From the IMG/VR virus record IMGVR_UViG_3300020176_000037, positions 1-38,064 of that record: a stretch of DNA of 38,064 bases. The stretch is one strand, 5' to 3'. Below, one piece after another: positions 19,981-26,007 of the stretch. Source of the DNA: a virus. Positions within the stretch are counted from its first letter, which is position 1, and each line of letters begins with the position of its first letter. The translations under genes and the position numbers were made by a program. The notes beneath the pieces were generated by a model. It saw only the letters and a program-made list of their open reading frames with translations, was not told the origin of the DNA and did no database searches.

Positions 19981-20629
19981 CCTTGGCGATGTCATCACCA
20001 CCGATGATGTCAGCCAAAAGGGTACGGGCAAATACACGGCGGATTACGTCAACTGGTGCCGCACGATGCACCTGCTGCATCTACACGCCCCAGGGTTTCA
20101 GTTTCATCTAGCTCATTACGTCGATAGTGGTCACGTTTGGAAAGCTCCGAACGGCACTGCTTACGTTGTTGGCTATTTCACCGGGCCTGATGGCCAGCGC
20201 ACTCCTGACTTCCCTCAGGCTGTCATGGACAACCGCAACAGTGCGATTGCCTTTGACAAGGTCAGCGCACGCGATCTGACAGACAGCCACCGCCGTTGCC
20301 TCTGCACTGCAGCAGCTGCACACTTTGGGCTTGCCTGGCAGTTGTGGGCACGCGAAGAGGTTGAAAATCCTCACCGCGAAGAGAAGAAGGCAAAGCCTGC
20401 AGCTGGGCCATCTGTTGCCGGTGTATCTAAAGAGGAACAGCCTCTTTCAGATAGCGAACGCAGCTTCCTGCTGCAGTGGATCGGCGACATGCCCCAAGAC
20501 AACCGCGAGGCTTTCTGTAGAGCGTTCCGCTCGAAGTTCAACCTGGCAGCCAACGCTAAGGTTGCTCCGGCAATCACAAGTAAAAAGCACGAGGCTTGGA
20601 TTCAAGCCGTCATGAATGAGTATGCCTGA
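19925..20629 (+). CDS. Sak3/DUF1071-like single-strand annealing protein
   Basis: A 234-residue protein from ATG 19925 (MPTPENNPAPSSPSQPFPNL). GTGKYTADYVNWCRTMHLLH, then FPQAVMDNRNSAIAFDKVSA and DLTDSHRRCLCTAAAAHFGL AWQLW, follow the DUF1071/Sak3 pattern (YxxxxxW, a Gly/aromatic VxG strand, PVMDxRNxAI, DxxxxxMRCLxKAxAxFGL). Such proteins anneal single-stranded DNA during phage recombination. The C-terminal 70 residues form a separate helical domain (SFLLQWIGDMPQDNREAFCR). Partner of the PDDEXK nuclease. Confidence 0.75.
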   Translation: MPTPENNPAPSSPSQPFPNLGDVITTDDVSQKGTGKYTADYVNWCRTMHLLHLHAPGFQFHLAHYVDSGHVWKAPNGTAYVVGYFTGPDGQRTPDFPQAVMDNRNSAIAFDKVSARDLTDSHRRCLCTAAAAHFGLAWQLWAREEVENPHREEKKAKPAAGPSVAGVSKEEQPLSDSERSFLLQWIGDMPQDNREAFCRAFRSKFNLAANAKVAPAITSKKHEAWIQAVMNEYA

Positions 20630-20801
20630 TGAAAAAACCACGCAAGCTAAGCAAGACGACAAACGTCGTGCTCAGCACTTTCAAGTTCGGCTGGACAAGC
20701 AGCTAGCCGAACAGCTGCAGCACTACGCCGAGCAACGCCACCAAGGCGTAATCAACGCCGCGCTGCAAACCATCATCCTCAAGTTCTTCAATCAAAAGTA
20801 A
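20616..20801 (+). CDS. Ribbon-helix-helix-like small protein
   Basis: A 61-residue protein: RAQHFQVRLDKQLAEQLQHY, then AEQRHQGVINAALQTIILKF. A single strand (HFQVRLD), a helix, a turn and a second helix make a minimal RHH fold. Start ATG 20616 (MSMPDEK) or ATG 20622. It overlaps the annealing gene end by 14 bases, and its stop overlaps the next start. A third RHH-type candidate regulator in this genome. Confidence 0.65.
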   Translation: MSMPDEKTTQAKQDDKRRAQHFQVRLDKQLAEQLQHYAEQRHQGVINAALQTIILKFFNQK

Positions 20802-21088
20802 TGCCTGACTTCGCACCCGACGCCTTCAACATCTGGGGCAACTTCAACAAAGACCAAAAAAAAGACGGCCACTACTGGGCAGCCATGGAGGTGCCTGTTT
20901 CTGAGCTGCGCAAGATGGTCGAATGGGTCAAGACCGCAGACCGCTGCGAGAATCAAAAAGGCGAGGAATGCGTGAAGCTCCGCGCCAACCTCATGCCGCG
21001 TCAAAGCCAAGCGGGCAACGATTATCTGCTGATGGCTCTCAGCGATGCCAAGCCCCGCCCAGCTGACAAATCAGGCGCTGACTTTTAA
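20801..21088 (+). CDS. 95-residue protein of unknown function
   Basis: MPDFAPDAFNIWGNFNKDQK, then HYWAAMEVPVSELRKMVEWV, KLRANLMPRQSQAGNDYLLM and ALSDAKPRPADKSGADF. The C-terminal stretch reads as a beta hairpin, and the placement after the annealing protein suggests a replication or recombination accessory, possibly OB-fold-like. I cannot confirm a family. It starts on the A of the previous TAA. Confidence 0.6.
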   Translation: MPDFAPDAFNIWGNFNKDQKKDGHYWAAMEVPVSELRKMVEWVKTADRCENQKGEECVKLRANLMPRQSQAGNDYLLMALSDAKPRPADKSGADF

Positions 21089-21110
21089 TCTTCATGTTGA
21101 ACGAGAAACT

Positions 21111-21138
21111 AGGAGCGCCCACACCGCGCTCCTTTTTT
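21111..21138 (+). terminator. Intrinsic terminator directly abutting a start codon
   Basis: AGGAGCGC / GCGCTCCT is a perfect 8-bp stem with a CCACACC loop, followed by five more T (21134-21138). ATG 21139 starts at the next base. It should end the transcript that began at 19081. Confidence 0.85.
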
Positions 21139-21300
21139 ATGAAGCCAACCATTAAGCAGGTCGAGAAAGACGGGCTGCTGGTGTGGGAGGTGAGCCACGG
21201 CGGAATGGTCCGGTATTTCCGCGAGGACTGGCGCGCGCGCTGGCATTACGAACAGTGCATCAGGCTGTATCGGTCAAGGCTCAACGGCAAATCTGGCTAA
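21139..21300 (+). CDS. 53-residue protein immediately after a terminator
   Basis: MKPTIKQVEKDGLLVWEVSH, then GGMVRYFREDWRARWHYEQC. A basic, aromatic beta-type protein resembling short single-domain proteins found in many cyanophages (strands VEKDGLLVWEV and GMVRYF). The frame is open to 21094, but that start lies before the terminator. Translation would require read-through of the terminator; no promoter is seen between the two. Confidence 0.55.
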   Translation: MKPTIKQVEKDGLLVWEVSHGGMVRYFREDWRARWHYEQCIRLYRSRLNGKSG

Positions 21301-21304
21301 GCCC

Positions 21305-21333
21305 TTGCCAATGGCATACCACCTGTGTATATT
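21305..21333 (+). promoter_or_regulatory. Promoter with shared operator
   Basis: TTGCCA (21305-21310), 17-base spacer, TATATT (21328-21333). ATGGCATACCA (21311-21321) directly follows the -35. Start near 21340, four to six bases before the GGGG-GAGA-CCCC hairpin. Confidence 0.82.
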
Positions 21334-21344
21334 GGAGGTGTTCA

Positions 21345-21378
21345 GGGGGAGACCCCACACCTCCCGCCCACAGGGCGG
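21345..21378 (+). promoter_or_regulatory. GNRA-tetraloop hairpin (GGGG-GAGA-CCCC) and second hairpin in leader
   Basis: GGGG-GAGA-CCCC at 21345-21356 is followed by CCGCCC-ACA-GGGCGG at 21364-21378. At DNA level GGAGGTGT (21334-21341) also pairs with ACACCTCC (21357-21364), but the first arm would lie mostly upstream of the predicted transcript start. ATG 21387 follows (CTTGAAA before it), without a Shine-Dalgarno sequence. Confidence 0.75.
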
Positions 21379-21386
21379 CCTTGAAA

Positions 21387-21635
21387 ATGAAGATCCTTTC
21401 TTCGACTGGCACTGCTTTCACCGAGGCTCAGCTGGAAGCAGCCTTTGACAAGGTGGCTGATCCTGCTGATTGGCGGAATCCCATCTATCAGGTGGTCGAT
21501 CGTGATGATGTGCATGTGACCGTGTGCGCCGTGCGCCACTTCACTGCTGCACCGATCGAGGTGATTGACCTTGAGTGGGGCGATGAGTTCATGATCAAGT
21601 CTCCGGGCTACCGTCTCGGACCGGCAGGAGCCTGA
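21387..21635 (+). CDS. 82-residue operator-controlled protein of unknown function
   Basis: MKILSSTGTAFTEAQLEAAF, then DKVADPADWRNPIYQVVDRD and DVHVTVCAVRHFTAAPIEVI. A small acidic alpha-beta protein. It is a single-gene transcript: operator-promoter 21305-21333, GNRA leader, and terminator 21635-21653. This arrangement is the same as for the small minus-strand genes at 12.4-13.8 kb. Function unknown. Confidence 0.7.
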   Translation: MKILSSTGTAFTEAQLEAAFDKVADPADWRNPIYQVVDRDDVHVTVCAVRHFTAAPIEVIDLEWGDEFMIKSPGYRLGPAGA

Positions 21636-21653
21636 GCCCTTCGGGGCTTTTTT
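21635..21653 (+). terminator. Intrinsic terminator, AGCCC-TTCG-GGGCT plus T-run
   Basis: A 5-bp G/C-rich stem with the stable TTCG loop is followed by five further T (21649-21653). It overlaps the TGA of the 82-residue gene. The opposite strand lacks a T-run, so it acts for the plus strand only. Confidence 0.85.
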
Positions 21654-21867
21654 AGTCCCAAGTGGCAATCTTGGCGTCAAGTTCCCCGATTCTGCCCACG
21701 GCTTGGCTGAGCAGTTTTGACTGGTGCCAGCTCTGCCTGACCAACGAAACGCAGAGCGTCTTCAATACTTCTTCATCTTGGCAGTTCTGCACTTCTCTGA
21801 CGCTGCGCTCAATCTCCAGCTCCTCGTGCAATGAGGGGGACACCTGCATCCAGTCTGCCCAGCCCAT
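21652..21867 (-). CDS. 71-residue helical protein at the end of the lysis-type cluster
   Basis: MGWADWMQVSPSLHEELEIE, then RSVREVQNCQDEEVLKTLCV and SLVRQSWHQSKLLSQAVGRI, ending LDAKIATWD. Acidic helical protein with a likely coiled coil, common as an unknown small protein in cyanophages. It starts 59 bases inside the previous gene. Could be a spanin-like or accessory protein, but it has no membrane or lipoprotein signal. Confidence 0.65.
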   Translation of the reverse strand: MGWADWMQVSPSLHEELEIERSVREVQNCQDEEVLKTLCVSLVRQSWHQSKLLSQAVGRIGELDAKIATWD

Positions 21868-22060
21868 CGGATTGTTTCAGAACCTTTCGTTCTGAATGGT
21901 ACGGCCCGCTTTTGTGCATGTCCATGGTGTCCCTGACCCATGGGACCAGCCATTGGTCAACCTGTGCGCATCGCTCCCAGTTCACCGGCTTGGCGCACTG
22001 AACGACAACAGTCGTCCAGAACGCGCTGATAAAAGCCCAAAGCCAATACCAGTCAGCCAC
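21809..22060 (-). CDS. Small membrane-anchored protein of the lysis-type cluster
   Basis: An 83-residue ORF from GTG 22060 overlapping the peptidase stop by eight bases (GTGGCTGA). ADWYWLWAFISAFWTTVVVQ is one hydrophobic N-terminal span, followed by a polar region with NWERCAQVDQWLVPWVRDTM. An i-spanin-like or signal-anchor role would fit the neighbourhood, but the sequence alone does not prove it. The C-terminal 20 residues overlap the next gene. Confidence 0.55.
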   Translation of the reverse strand: MADWYWLWAFISAFWTTVVVQCAKPVNWERCAQVDQWLVPWVRDTMDMHKSGPYHSERKVLKQSDGLGRLDAGVPLIARGAGD

Positions 22061-22760
22061 GGATGAAAATCATCCAGCCTGTGCCTGGGCCATCAACCAG
22101 CCACCTGTAATTGAACTCGGACTGGCGGACCCGCACCGACTTGCCAGACCTTGATTGGTCATGGCCGCCCCTCTCCATGAGCGGGTAGCCCATCGGATCG
22201 TGCATGACGTAATACTGATCACCAACTGGGCTGTGCTTGCCCTGATAGCCGGTGATCACGGACCAATGACCGCAGGCAGGGCCACCGCACATTGGTGGTT
22301 CGCCTCGGGTTAGGTCACCTTTGTCGTACCATCCGACCAAAACAGCGGATCCACGAGAGATGGCCTGTTCGATCATCTCCGGCGTGCCTTTCTGAGTGAA
22401 CTCCACATCCAAGCCCAAGGCCCGAAGCGTTTGGAGCTGGGCGTTAACACTTGTGGTGTCGCCGTAGTGGGCCAGGTGGTAGATGTACTCGTTATCTGAA
22501 TCGACCAGACCGGCGCTGGCTGCGAGCATGGCGGCGGCAGAGGCGAAACACTCACGCCAACCGTCTTGTCCGTTGTCGAGTTGCTGGAAGTAGGGGACGA
22601 AAACTTCTTGGTCAATGCCAGCAGCTCGCCAGGCCTCGAACCACTCGCTGTCTTCCTGAAGAAGCTCAGAAGGCATGGCCTCCTGTAGGGCTGCAACGCC
22701 AGCCAGGTGGTAGGGCGAGTCATCCCGGAAGTGCTGAAAGAAGGGCAGCAAACTGAGCAC
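22053..22760 (-). CDS. C39-like (papain-fold) peptidase, likely endolysin
   Basis: A 235-residue protein from GTG 22760 (LSLLPFFQHFRDDSPYHLAG). GQDGWRECFASAAAMLAASA holds the nucleophile Cys and preceding Gln; ACGHWSVITGY holds the His; YYVMHDPMGYP holds the Asp. This is the order of peptidase C39_2 proteins, which in phages often cut peptidoglycan cross-links. The frame is open to 22967, but that part covers two other small genes. The start lies two bases after the previous stop (TGAGCGTG). Adjacent to a holin. Confidence 0.75.
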   Translation of the reverse strand: MLSLLPFFQHFRDDSPYHLAGVAALQEAMPSELLQEDSEWFEAWRAAGIDQEVFVPYFQQLDNGQDGWRECFASAAAMLAASAGLVDSDNEYIYHLAHYGDTTSVNAQLQTLRALGLDVEFTQKGTPEMIEQAISRGSAVLVGWYDKGDLTRGEPPMCGGPACGHWSVITGYQGKHSPVGDQYYVMHDPMGYPLMERGGHDQSRSGKSVRVRQSEFNYRWLVDGPGTGWMIFIRG

Positions 22761-22762
22761 GC

Positions 22763-22918
22763 TCAGGGCACCGACAGACGGCCCGATGATGCCTGGCCAC
22801 AGGCGCTCTCGCCAGCTGTATATCCGGCGATGAAAACCAGCATTGAACTGCACAGCAGCAGCGTGACCGCGCCGCCTGCAACGATCCAACCCGTCAAGGA
22901 AAAGACGGACATTTTCAT
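22763..22918 (-). CDS. 51-residue single-span membrane protein
   Basis: ORF from ATG 22918 (ATGA overlap with the previous gene) to TGA 22763: MKMSVFSLTGWIVAGGAVTL, then LLCSSMLVFIAGYTAGESAC. One long hydrophobic segment follows a short N-terminus and leads to a small polar tail. Placement directly before the peptidase suggests a holin-like, antiholin-like or anchor role. A frameshift joining it to the peptidase as a signal anchor is possible but unsupported. Confidence 0.6.
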   Translation of the reverse strand: MKMSVFSLTGWIVAGGAVTLLLCSSMLVFIAGYTAGESACGQASSGRLSVP

Positions 22919-23088
22919 TTTTCAACTCTCGTCTCCGGATACATGGACTTGACCACAAAGGACACAACCTGGTCGTCGATTTGTGATTCGGTCGATTCTG
23001 AGTAGGCGGTCAAAAGATCGACCACTAATTTTTTTACGCCTTCCGATTGCAAGAAACGGAACAGGATTGGGCGGATCAGAAGCAGCAT
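22915..23088 (-). CDS. 57-residue conserved small protein
   Basis: ORF from ATG 23088 to TGA 22915: MLLLIRPILFRFLQSEGVKK, then LVVDLLTAYSESTESQIDDQ and VVSFVVKSMYPETRVEK. A hydrophobic N-terminus precedes two helices. I recall near-identical proteins beside lysis and tail genes of marine cyanophages. It is divergent from the holin with a 44-base gap, which must contain or overlap the promoters of both; no consensus promoter is clear there. Confidence 0.7.
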   Translation of the reverse strand: MLLLIRPILFRFLQSEGVKKLVVDLLTAYSESTESQIDDQVVSFVVKSMYPETRVEK

Positions 23089-23132
23089 GGTTAGGCCTGA
23101 TCGTTACCCTTAAAGCGTAGCTCTGTTGCGTT

Positions 23133-23411
23133 ATGGCAGAAACACCGCAGACAAAAACGGAAGAGCAAGAGGAACACGGCAGCGGACGCCTTGGCGATTT
23201 TGTCCGCATCACGATCATGTTGTGGGCCATGGGCATCATCACCGCCAACTATTTGGGATACTTCAAAGGCTCCATTGACGTGACTTTCAGCGCGTCTTTG
23301 TTGAGTTCAACGGCGGCCAGCTACGGTTTGACGATGAACCGAATGGGGAAGAAGAAGAAAGAAGAGAGCGTTATCGTTGATAACAGTAAAACCAACGCAG
23401 GCATCAAATGA
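23133..23411 (+). CDS. Holin-like two-span membrane protein
   Basis: A 92-residue protein: polar N-terminus MAETPQTKTEEQEEHGSGRL, a first span FVRITIMLWAMGIITANYLG, a second weaker span VTFSASLLSSTAASYGLTMN, and a basic cytoplasmic tail GKKKKEESVIVDNSK. This layout is typical of small holins in cyanophages. It faces the minus-strand peptidase operon and is followed by exported proteins. Confidence 0.65.
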   Translation: MAETPQTKTEEQEEHGSGRLGDFVRITIMLWAMGIITANYLGYFKGSIDVTFSASLLSSTAASYGLTMNRMGKKKKEESVIVDNSKTNAGIK

Positions 23412-23929
23412 CCCGCGCACTTTTGGTATTGGGCATCACTTTGCTGGCAGCCCCTGCCCATGCTGACCTGCGGCATGTGATGACCCAAAGCGCCCAGATC
23501 TCGGTGGATCAGGCCTACAGCTCAGCAACTCGTGGCGGCACGACCTACAGCAGCCAAGGAACGAACGTCACCCCATCAGTGACGGCTAGCGGCACAACGA
23601 CAAGTAATCGGATCGGCGGCCTGGACATGTCCACCATCACCAGCGGTGTGCCGGACATCGTGGACACGGACTATGACGTCACAACCCCTGGCTCGGCTTA
23701 TTCCATGACTGAGTCGCTCACCGTCGGCGACAGTATCCCTAGTTCCACCACGGTCACGAACGGCGTTGTGCCTTCTTTGCCAGCAATGATGACGACGATT
23801 ACCGGAGCCGGTGGCGAGACCGGATCCCTGGCGGCCACGGTGACCAGCTCAGGCCAAGCAACCGTGACGGCTGGCGACGCTGGGACCTCGGCCATCTTGT
23901 CCACCAAGATCGAGCTGGAAATTGACTAG
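23408..23929 (+). CDS. Exported Thr/Ser-rich protein
   Basis: A 173-residue protein with signal peptide TRALLVLGITLLAAPAHA cleaved before DLRHV. The mature part is rich in Thr/Ser/Gly and beta strands (SSATRGGTTYSSQGTNVTPS, TSSGQATVTAGDAGTSAILS). It overlaps the holin stop in AAATGACC. It would go to the periplasm or outer surface of an infected Gram-negative-type cell. Function unknown; a role in lysis, superinfection exclusion or virion association is possible. Confidence 0.65.
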   Translation: MTRALLVLGITLLAAPAHADLRHVMTQSAQISVDQAYSSATRGGTTYSSQGTNVTPSVTASGTTTSNRIGGLDMSTITSGVPDIVDTDYDVTTPGSAYSMTESLTVGDSIPSSTTVTNGVVPSLPAMMTTITGAGGETGSLAATVTSSGQATVTAGDAGTSAILSTKIELEID

Positions 23930-24353
23930 GGCTTGGCTGCTGGTTTTGCTGCTGCCTAGCTCAGCTATGGCCGCACCTATCGTTCCCCAGTTCACCCAGG
24001 GCCAGCTCAATTCGCGGGTCGAATCCACAACGGTGATTCAAGAATCCATCACCAGTTACAACTACCGAACCGGCTATAGCTATTCAGCTGCAGGCCATAA
24101 CGTCGAAACGGTGGGCGATGTGCCCATCTCTCCTGATGCCACCGTCACCAACAATCAGACCGTCGGTGGCGTGAACTTTTCTTGGACTAGCCCCCACCTT
24201 GAAACCAAGCCCCAATGGCAAGTCGTCAATCCTGGCGAAAGCTGGAGCATCACCGAATCGTTCATGGCTCCTGGCCTCGATGCAGTGACGCAGGTTCAAA
24301 GGACTATCACCACGGAAAGCGTCACCGAAAGCACCTCGGTGTTCTCGCAGTAA
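23922..24353 (+). CDS. Second exported beta-rich protein
   Basis: A 143-residue protein from TTG 23922 (overlaps the previous TAG): signal peptide TRAWLLVLLLPSSAMAAPIV, then QESITSYNYRTGYSYSAAGH and a SWSITESFMAPGLDAVTQVQ segment. It is homologous in style to the preceding protein (TTxSV, SYSxxGxNV and GESWSxTES versus GSAYSMTES), suggesting a gene duplication that diverged. TTG start is inferred because no ATG is available. Confidence 0.6.
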   Translation: MTRAWLLVLLLPSSAMAAPIVPQFTQGQLNSRVESTTVIQESITSYNYRTGYSYSAAGHNVETVGDVPISPDATVTNNQTVGGVNFSWTSPHLETKPQWQVVNPGESWSITESFMAPGLDAVTQVQRTITTESVTESTSVFSQ

Positions 24354-24985
24354 TCGCGGCGCTCGGCAGCCCTGCTTACGCCAACACAACAGTGGCAAAC
24401 CCTTCGAGCACATCCACAGGCTCGGTGGTCAACAACGCCTACCAAATGATGACGGGACCGCATCCGATCTACCGGATGTCGCAGGGGATTCAGTGCCCTG
24501 GGCCAACACTTACGGTGTCGCCATTCATCACGGGCAGCAGAAACTACGACCTGCCGTTTGAGTCAACAACCAAGACACCTGTTTATTCAACAGCAGACAG
24601 CAACGATGACGGCGAGCCTGACTCCCCAGGCAAGGTGCTCTACTACTCAGAGCTGCCACGTTTTGAGAAGGACCGACGCTCTCTGAACTACGGCATCACG
24701 GCCACCTTTTCTGTTCCGCTGGACCGTGGCTTGGCGGATCAATGTAAACGAGCTGTCAACACAAACATCAAACTGCAGGAGCAGTTGTTAGCAACCAAGC
24801 GCCTGGAGCACGAGCTTTTTAGGGCTCAGAAATGTGGGGAACTGGCCAAGGCGGGCGTGCAATTTACTGGCCAAATGTCAGTAGTGTGCAGTGACCTAAT
24901 CGTCACAGTGCCCCCGGTTGAGATGGTGCCTCACACACACGCTATTTCCGCGCCTTCCGCTGCGCCTGCTTCCTCAGGAAAGTAG
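24215..24985 (+). CDS. Third exported protein (start uncertain)
   Basis: The coding evidence starts near 24330: RKHLGVLAVIAALGSPAYA is a signal peptide, then about 200 residues including IYRMSQGIQCPGPTLTVSPF, LPRFEKDRRSLNYGITATFS and a C-terminal helix region with several Cys. The only standard start in frame is ATG 24215, which overlaps the previous gene by 139 bases and gives a 40-residue basic extension. A non-standard start or frameshifting from the previous gene is possible. Function unknown. The 3' end overlaps the convergent gene by 44 bases. Confidence 0.5.
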   Translation: MASRQSWRKLEHHRIVHGSWPRCSDAGSKDYHHGKRHRKHLGVLAVIAALGSPAYANTTVANPSSTSTGSVVNNAYQMMTGPHPIYRMSQGIQCPGPTLTVSPFITGSRNYDLPFESTTKTPVYSTADSNDDGEPDSPGKVLYYSELPRFEKDRRSLNYGITATFSVPLDRGLADQCKRAVNTNIKLQEQLLATKRLEHELFRAQKCGELAKAGVQFTGQMSVVCSDLIVTVPPVEMVPHTHAISAPSAAPASSGK

Positions 24986-25655
24986 AAGGCCGCGCCTCCT
25001 TCTTACGGGTCACAATCTCCTTTGCCTTGGTCAGCAGCTTTTTCACCACGGGCTTGATGATCCGCACCAAGAACGGCGTGCTGAGCGCGGCAGTGGTGGC
25101 CACCACCGCAATGCCTGCGGTCTGTGCTGCCTCGTAAGGCGACGGGATTGCCTTGGCCAGCTGCTCGGTGACAGGAACGTTGCGGTAGACCTCTTTGCAG
25201 ACGCCATCCACCAACTCGTAAGACTCCAAGATCTTGCGGCCATTGGGTGACAAGGTGCCCACCTCTACCGCATCTGCTGGCGGACACTTCACCTCCGGCT
25301 GCGGCTTCTCCTTTGGCGGTGGTGGCTTTGGGTCGGTTTTTTGTCCCGCTGGTGGCTGCTCTTGCTCATCGTTCTGTATCGGTGTCGGCTCAATGATTTG
25401 CAGCTTGCGCGGGTTCCAGTCCAGCGGAACGTAACTGGGCATCTCGCCTTCAGGGCAAGAGATGCCAACGCCGTTTGGGTCATCCCGCAGCAGGGATGGA
25501 TTGAGATGGGCGTCTCTGTGAACCCTGGCACATCCAGGCTTTTGGTATATCGGACGCGGCGCTAGGTTCTGTGTGACCGGCGGTGGGAATACATGCGGCT
25601 CAGGGATGGGCCGTATCTCAATCGTCGGGATCTCAATATCAGGAATGTCCGGCAT
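24942..25655 (-). CDS. Proline-rich membrane-associated protein
   Basis: A 237-residue protein: MPDIPDIEIPTIEIRPIPEP and more Pro/Ile repeats at the start, then QPPAGQKTDPKPPPPKEKPQ. A hydrophobic AQTAGIAVVATTAALSTPFL segment follows near residue 190, with a strongly basic C-terminus (TRKKEARPSTFLRKQAQRKA). Several Cys lie in the middle. The Pro-rich stretch could span the periplasm, as in TonB-like or spanin-like proteins; this is inference. The start codon overlaps the divergent gene's start (CATG). Confidence 0.6.
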   Translation of the reverse strand: MPDIPDIEIPTIEIRPIPEPHVFPPPVTQNLAPRPIYQKPGCARVHRDAHLNPSLLRDDPNGVGISCPEGEMPSYVPLDWNPRKLQIIEPTPIQNDEQEQPPAGQKTDPKPPPPKEKPQPEVKCPPADAVEVGTLSPNGRKILESYELVDGVCKEVYRNVPVTEQLAKAIPSPYEAAQTAGIAVVATTAALSTPFLVRIIKPVVKKLLTKAKEIVTRKKEARPSTFLRKQAQRKARK

Positions 25656-26007
25656 GAAGTCAGAGCGGTTTACAGCAGGTCAGCTGTGGATTGAGAGGAA
25701 CCGCAGGAGAGAGGGGCCGCCCATTGTTTACACCGTAATGAACGGGACCAGCGCCAGGCCGTTTACAGATACAAAGGCCATTTTGAAGTGGGTCAAGTGG
25801 CCCAAAGGTACGCCCACAGGTGACGCGCTACGCGATTGGCTTTCCTCGTTTGAGCAAAAACAAGAGGCACCCGCGCCAAAACTTGATTGGGACAAGATCA
25901 AAGCTGAAGGTTTTGGACCTGAAGCCCATGAAGAGAAGACCGTTGACCCAATCACCGGAGAGGAGATACCGGAAGACCCAATCACCGGCACCAAGATGGT
26001 TATTTGA
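25654..26007 (+). CDS. 117-residue protein of unknown function
   Basis: Read from ATG 25654 (MKSERFTAGQLWIERNRRRE). IVYTVMNGTSARPFTDTKAI, then LKWVKWPKGTPTGDALRDWL, and an acidic C-terminus with a direct repeat DPITGEEIPEDPITGTK. Compact alpha-beta N-terminal part. It is transcribed alone on the plus strand between minus genes, so its promoter must lie inside the divergent gene. Recalled as a common small gene beside tail fibres in cyanophages; function unknown. Confidence 0.6.
   Translation: MKSERFTAGQLWIERNRRREGPPIVYTVMNGTSARPFTDTKAILKWVKWPKGTPTGDALRDWLSSFEQKQEAPAPKLDWDKIKAEGFGPEAHEEKTVDPITGEEIPEDPITGTKMVI

Noticed and set aside
22053-22967. Long 304-residue reading of the peptidase gene
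   Set aside because: Its first 69 residues overlap two well-formed small genes (22763-22918 and 22915-23088) and look non-coding; GTG 22760 two bases after a stop is a better start.
22922-23248. 108-residue minus ORF opposite the holin start
   Set aside because: Antisense to the holin, and covers the 57-residue gene in another frame; composition is not protein-like.
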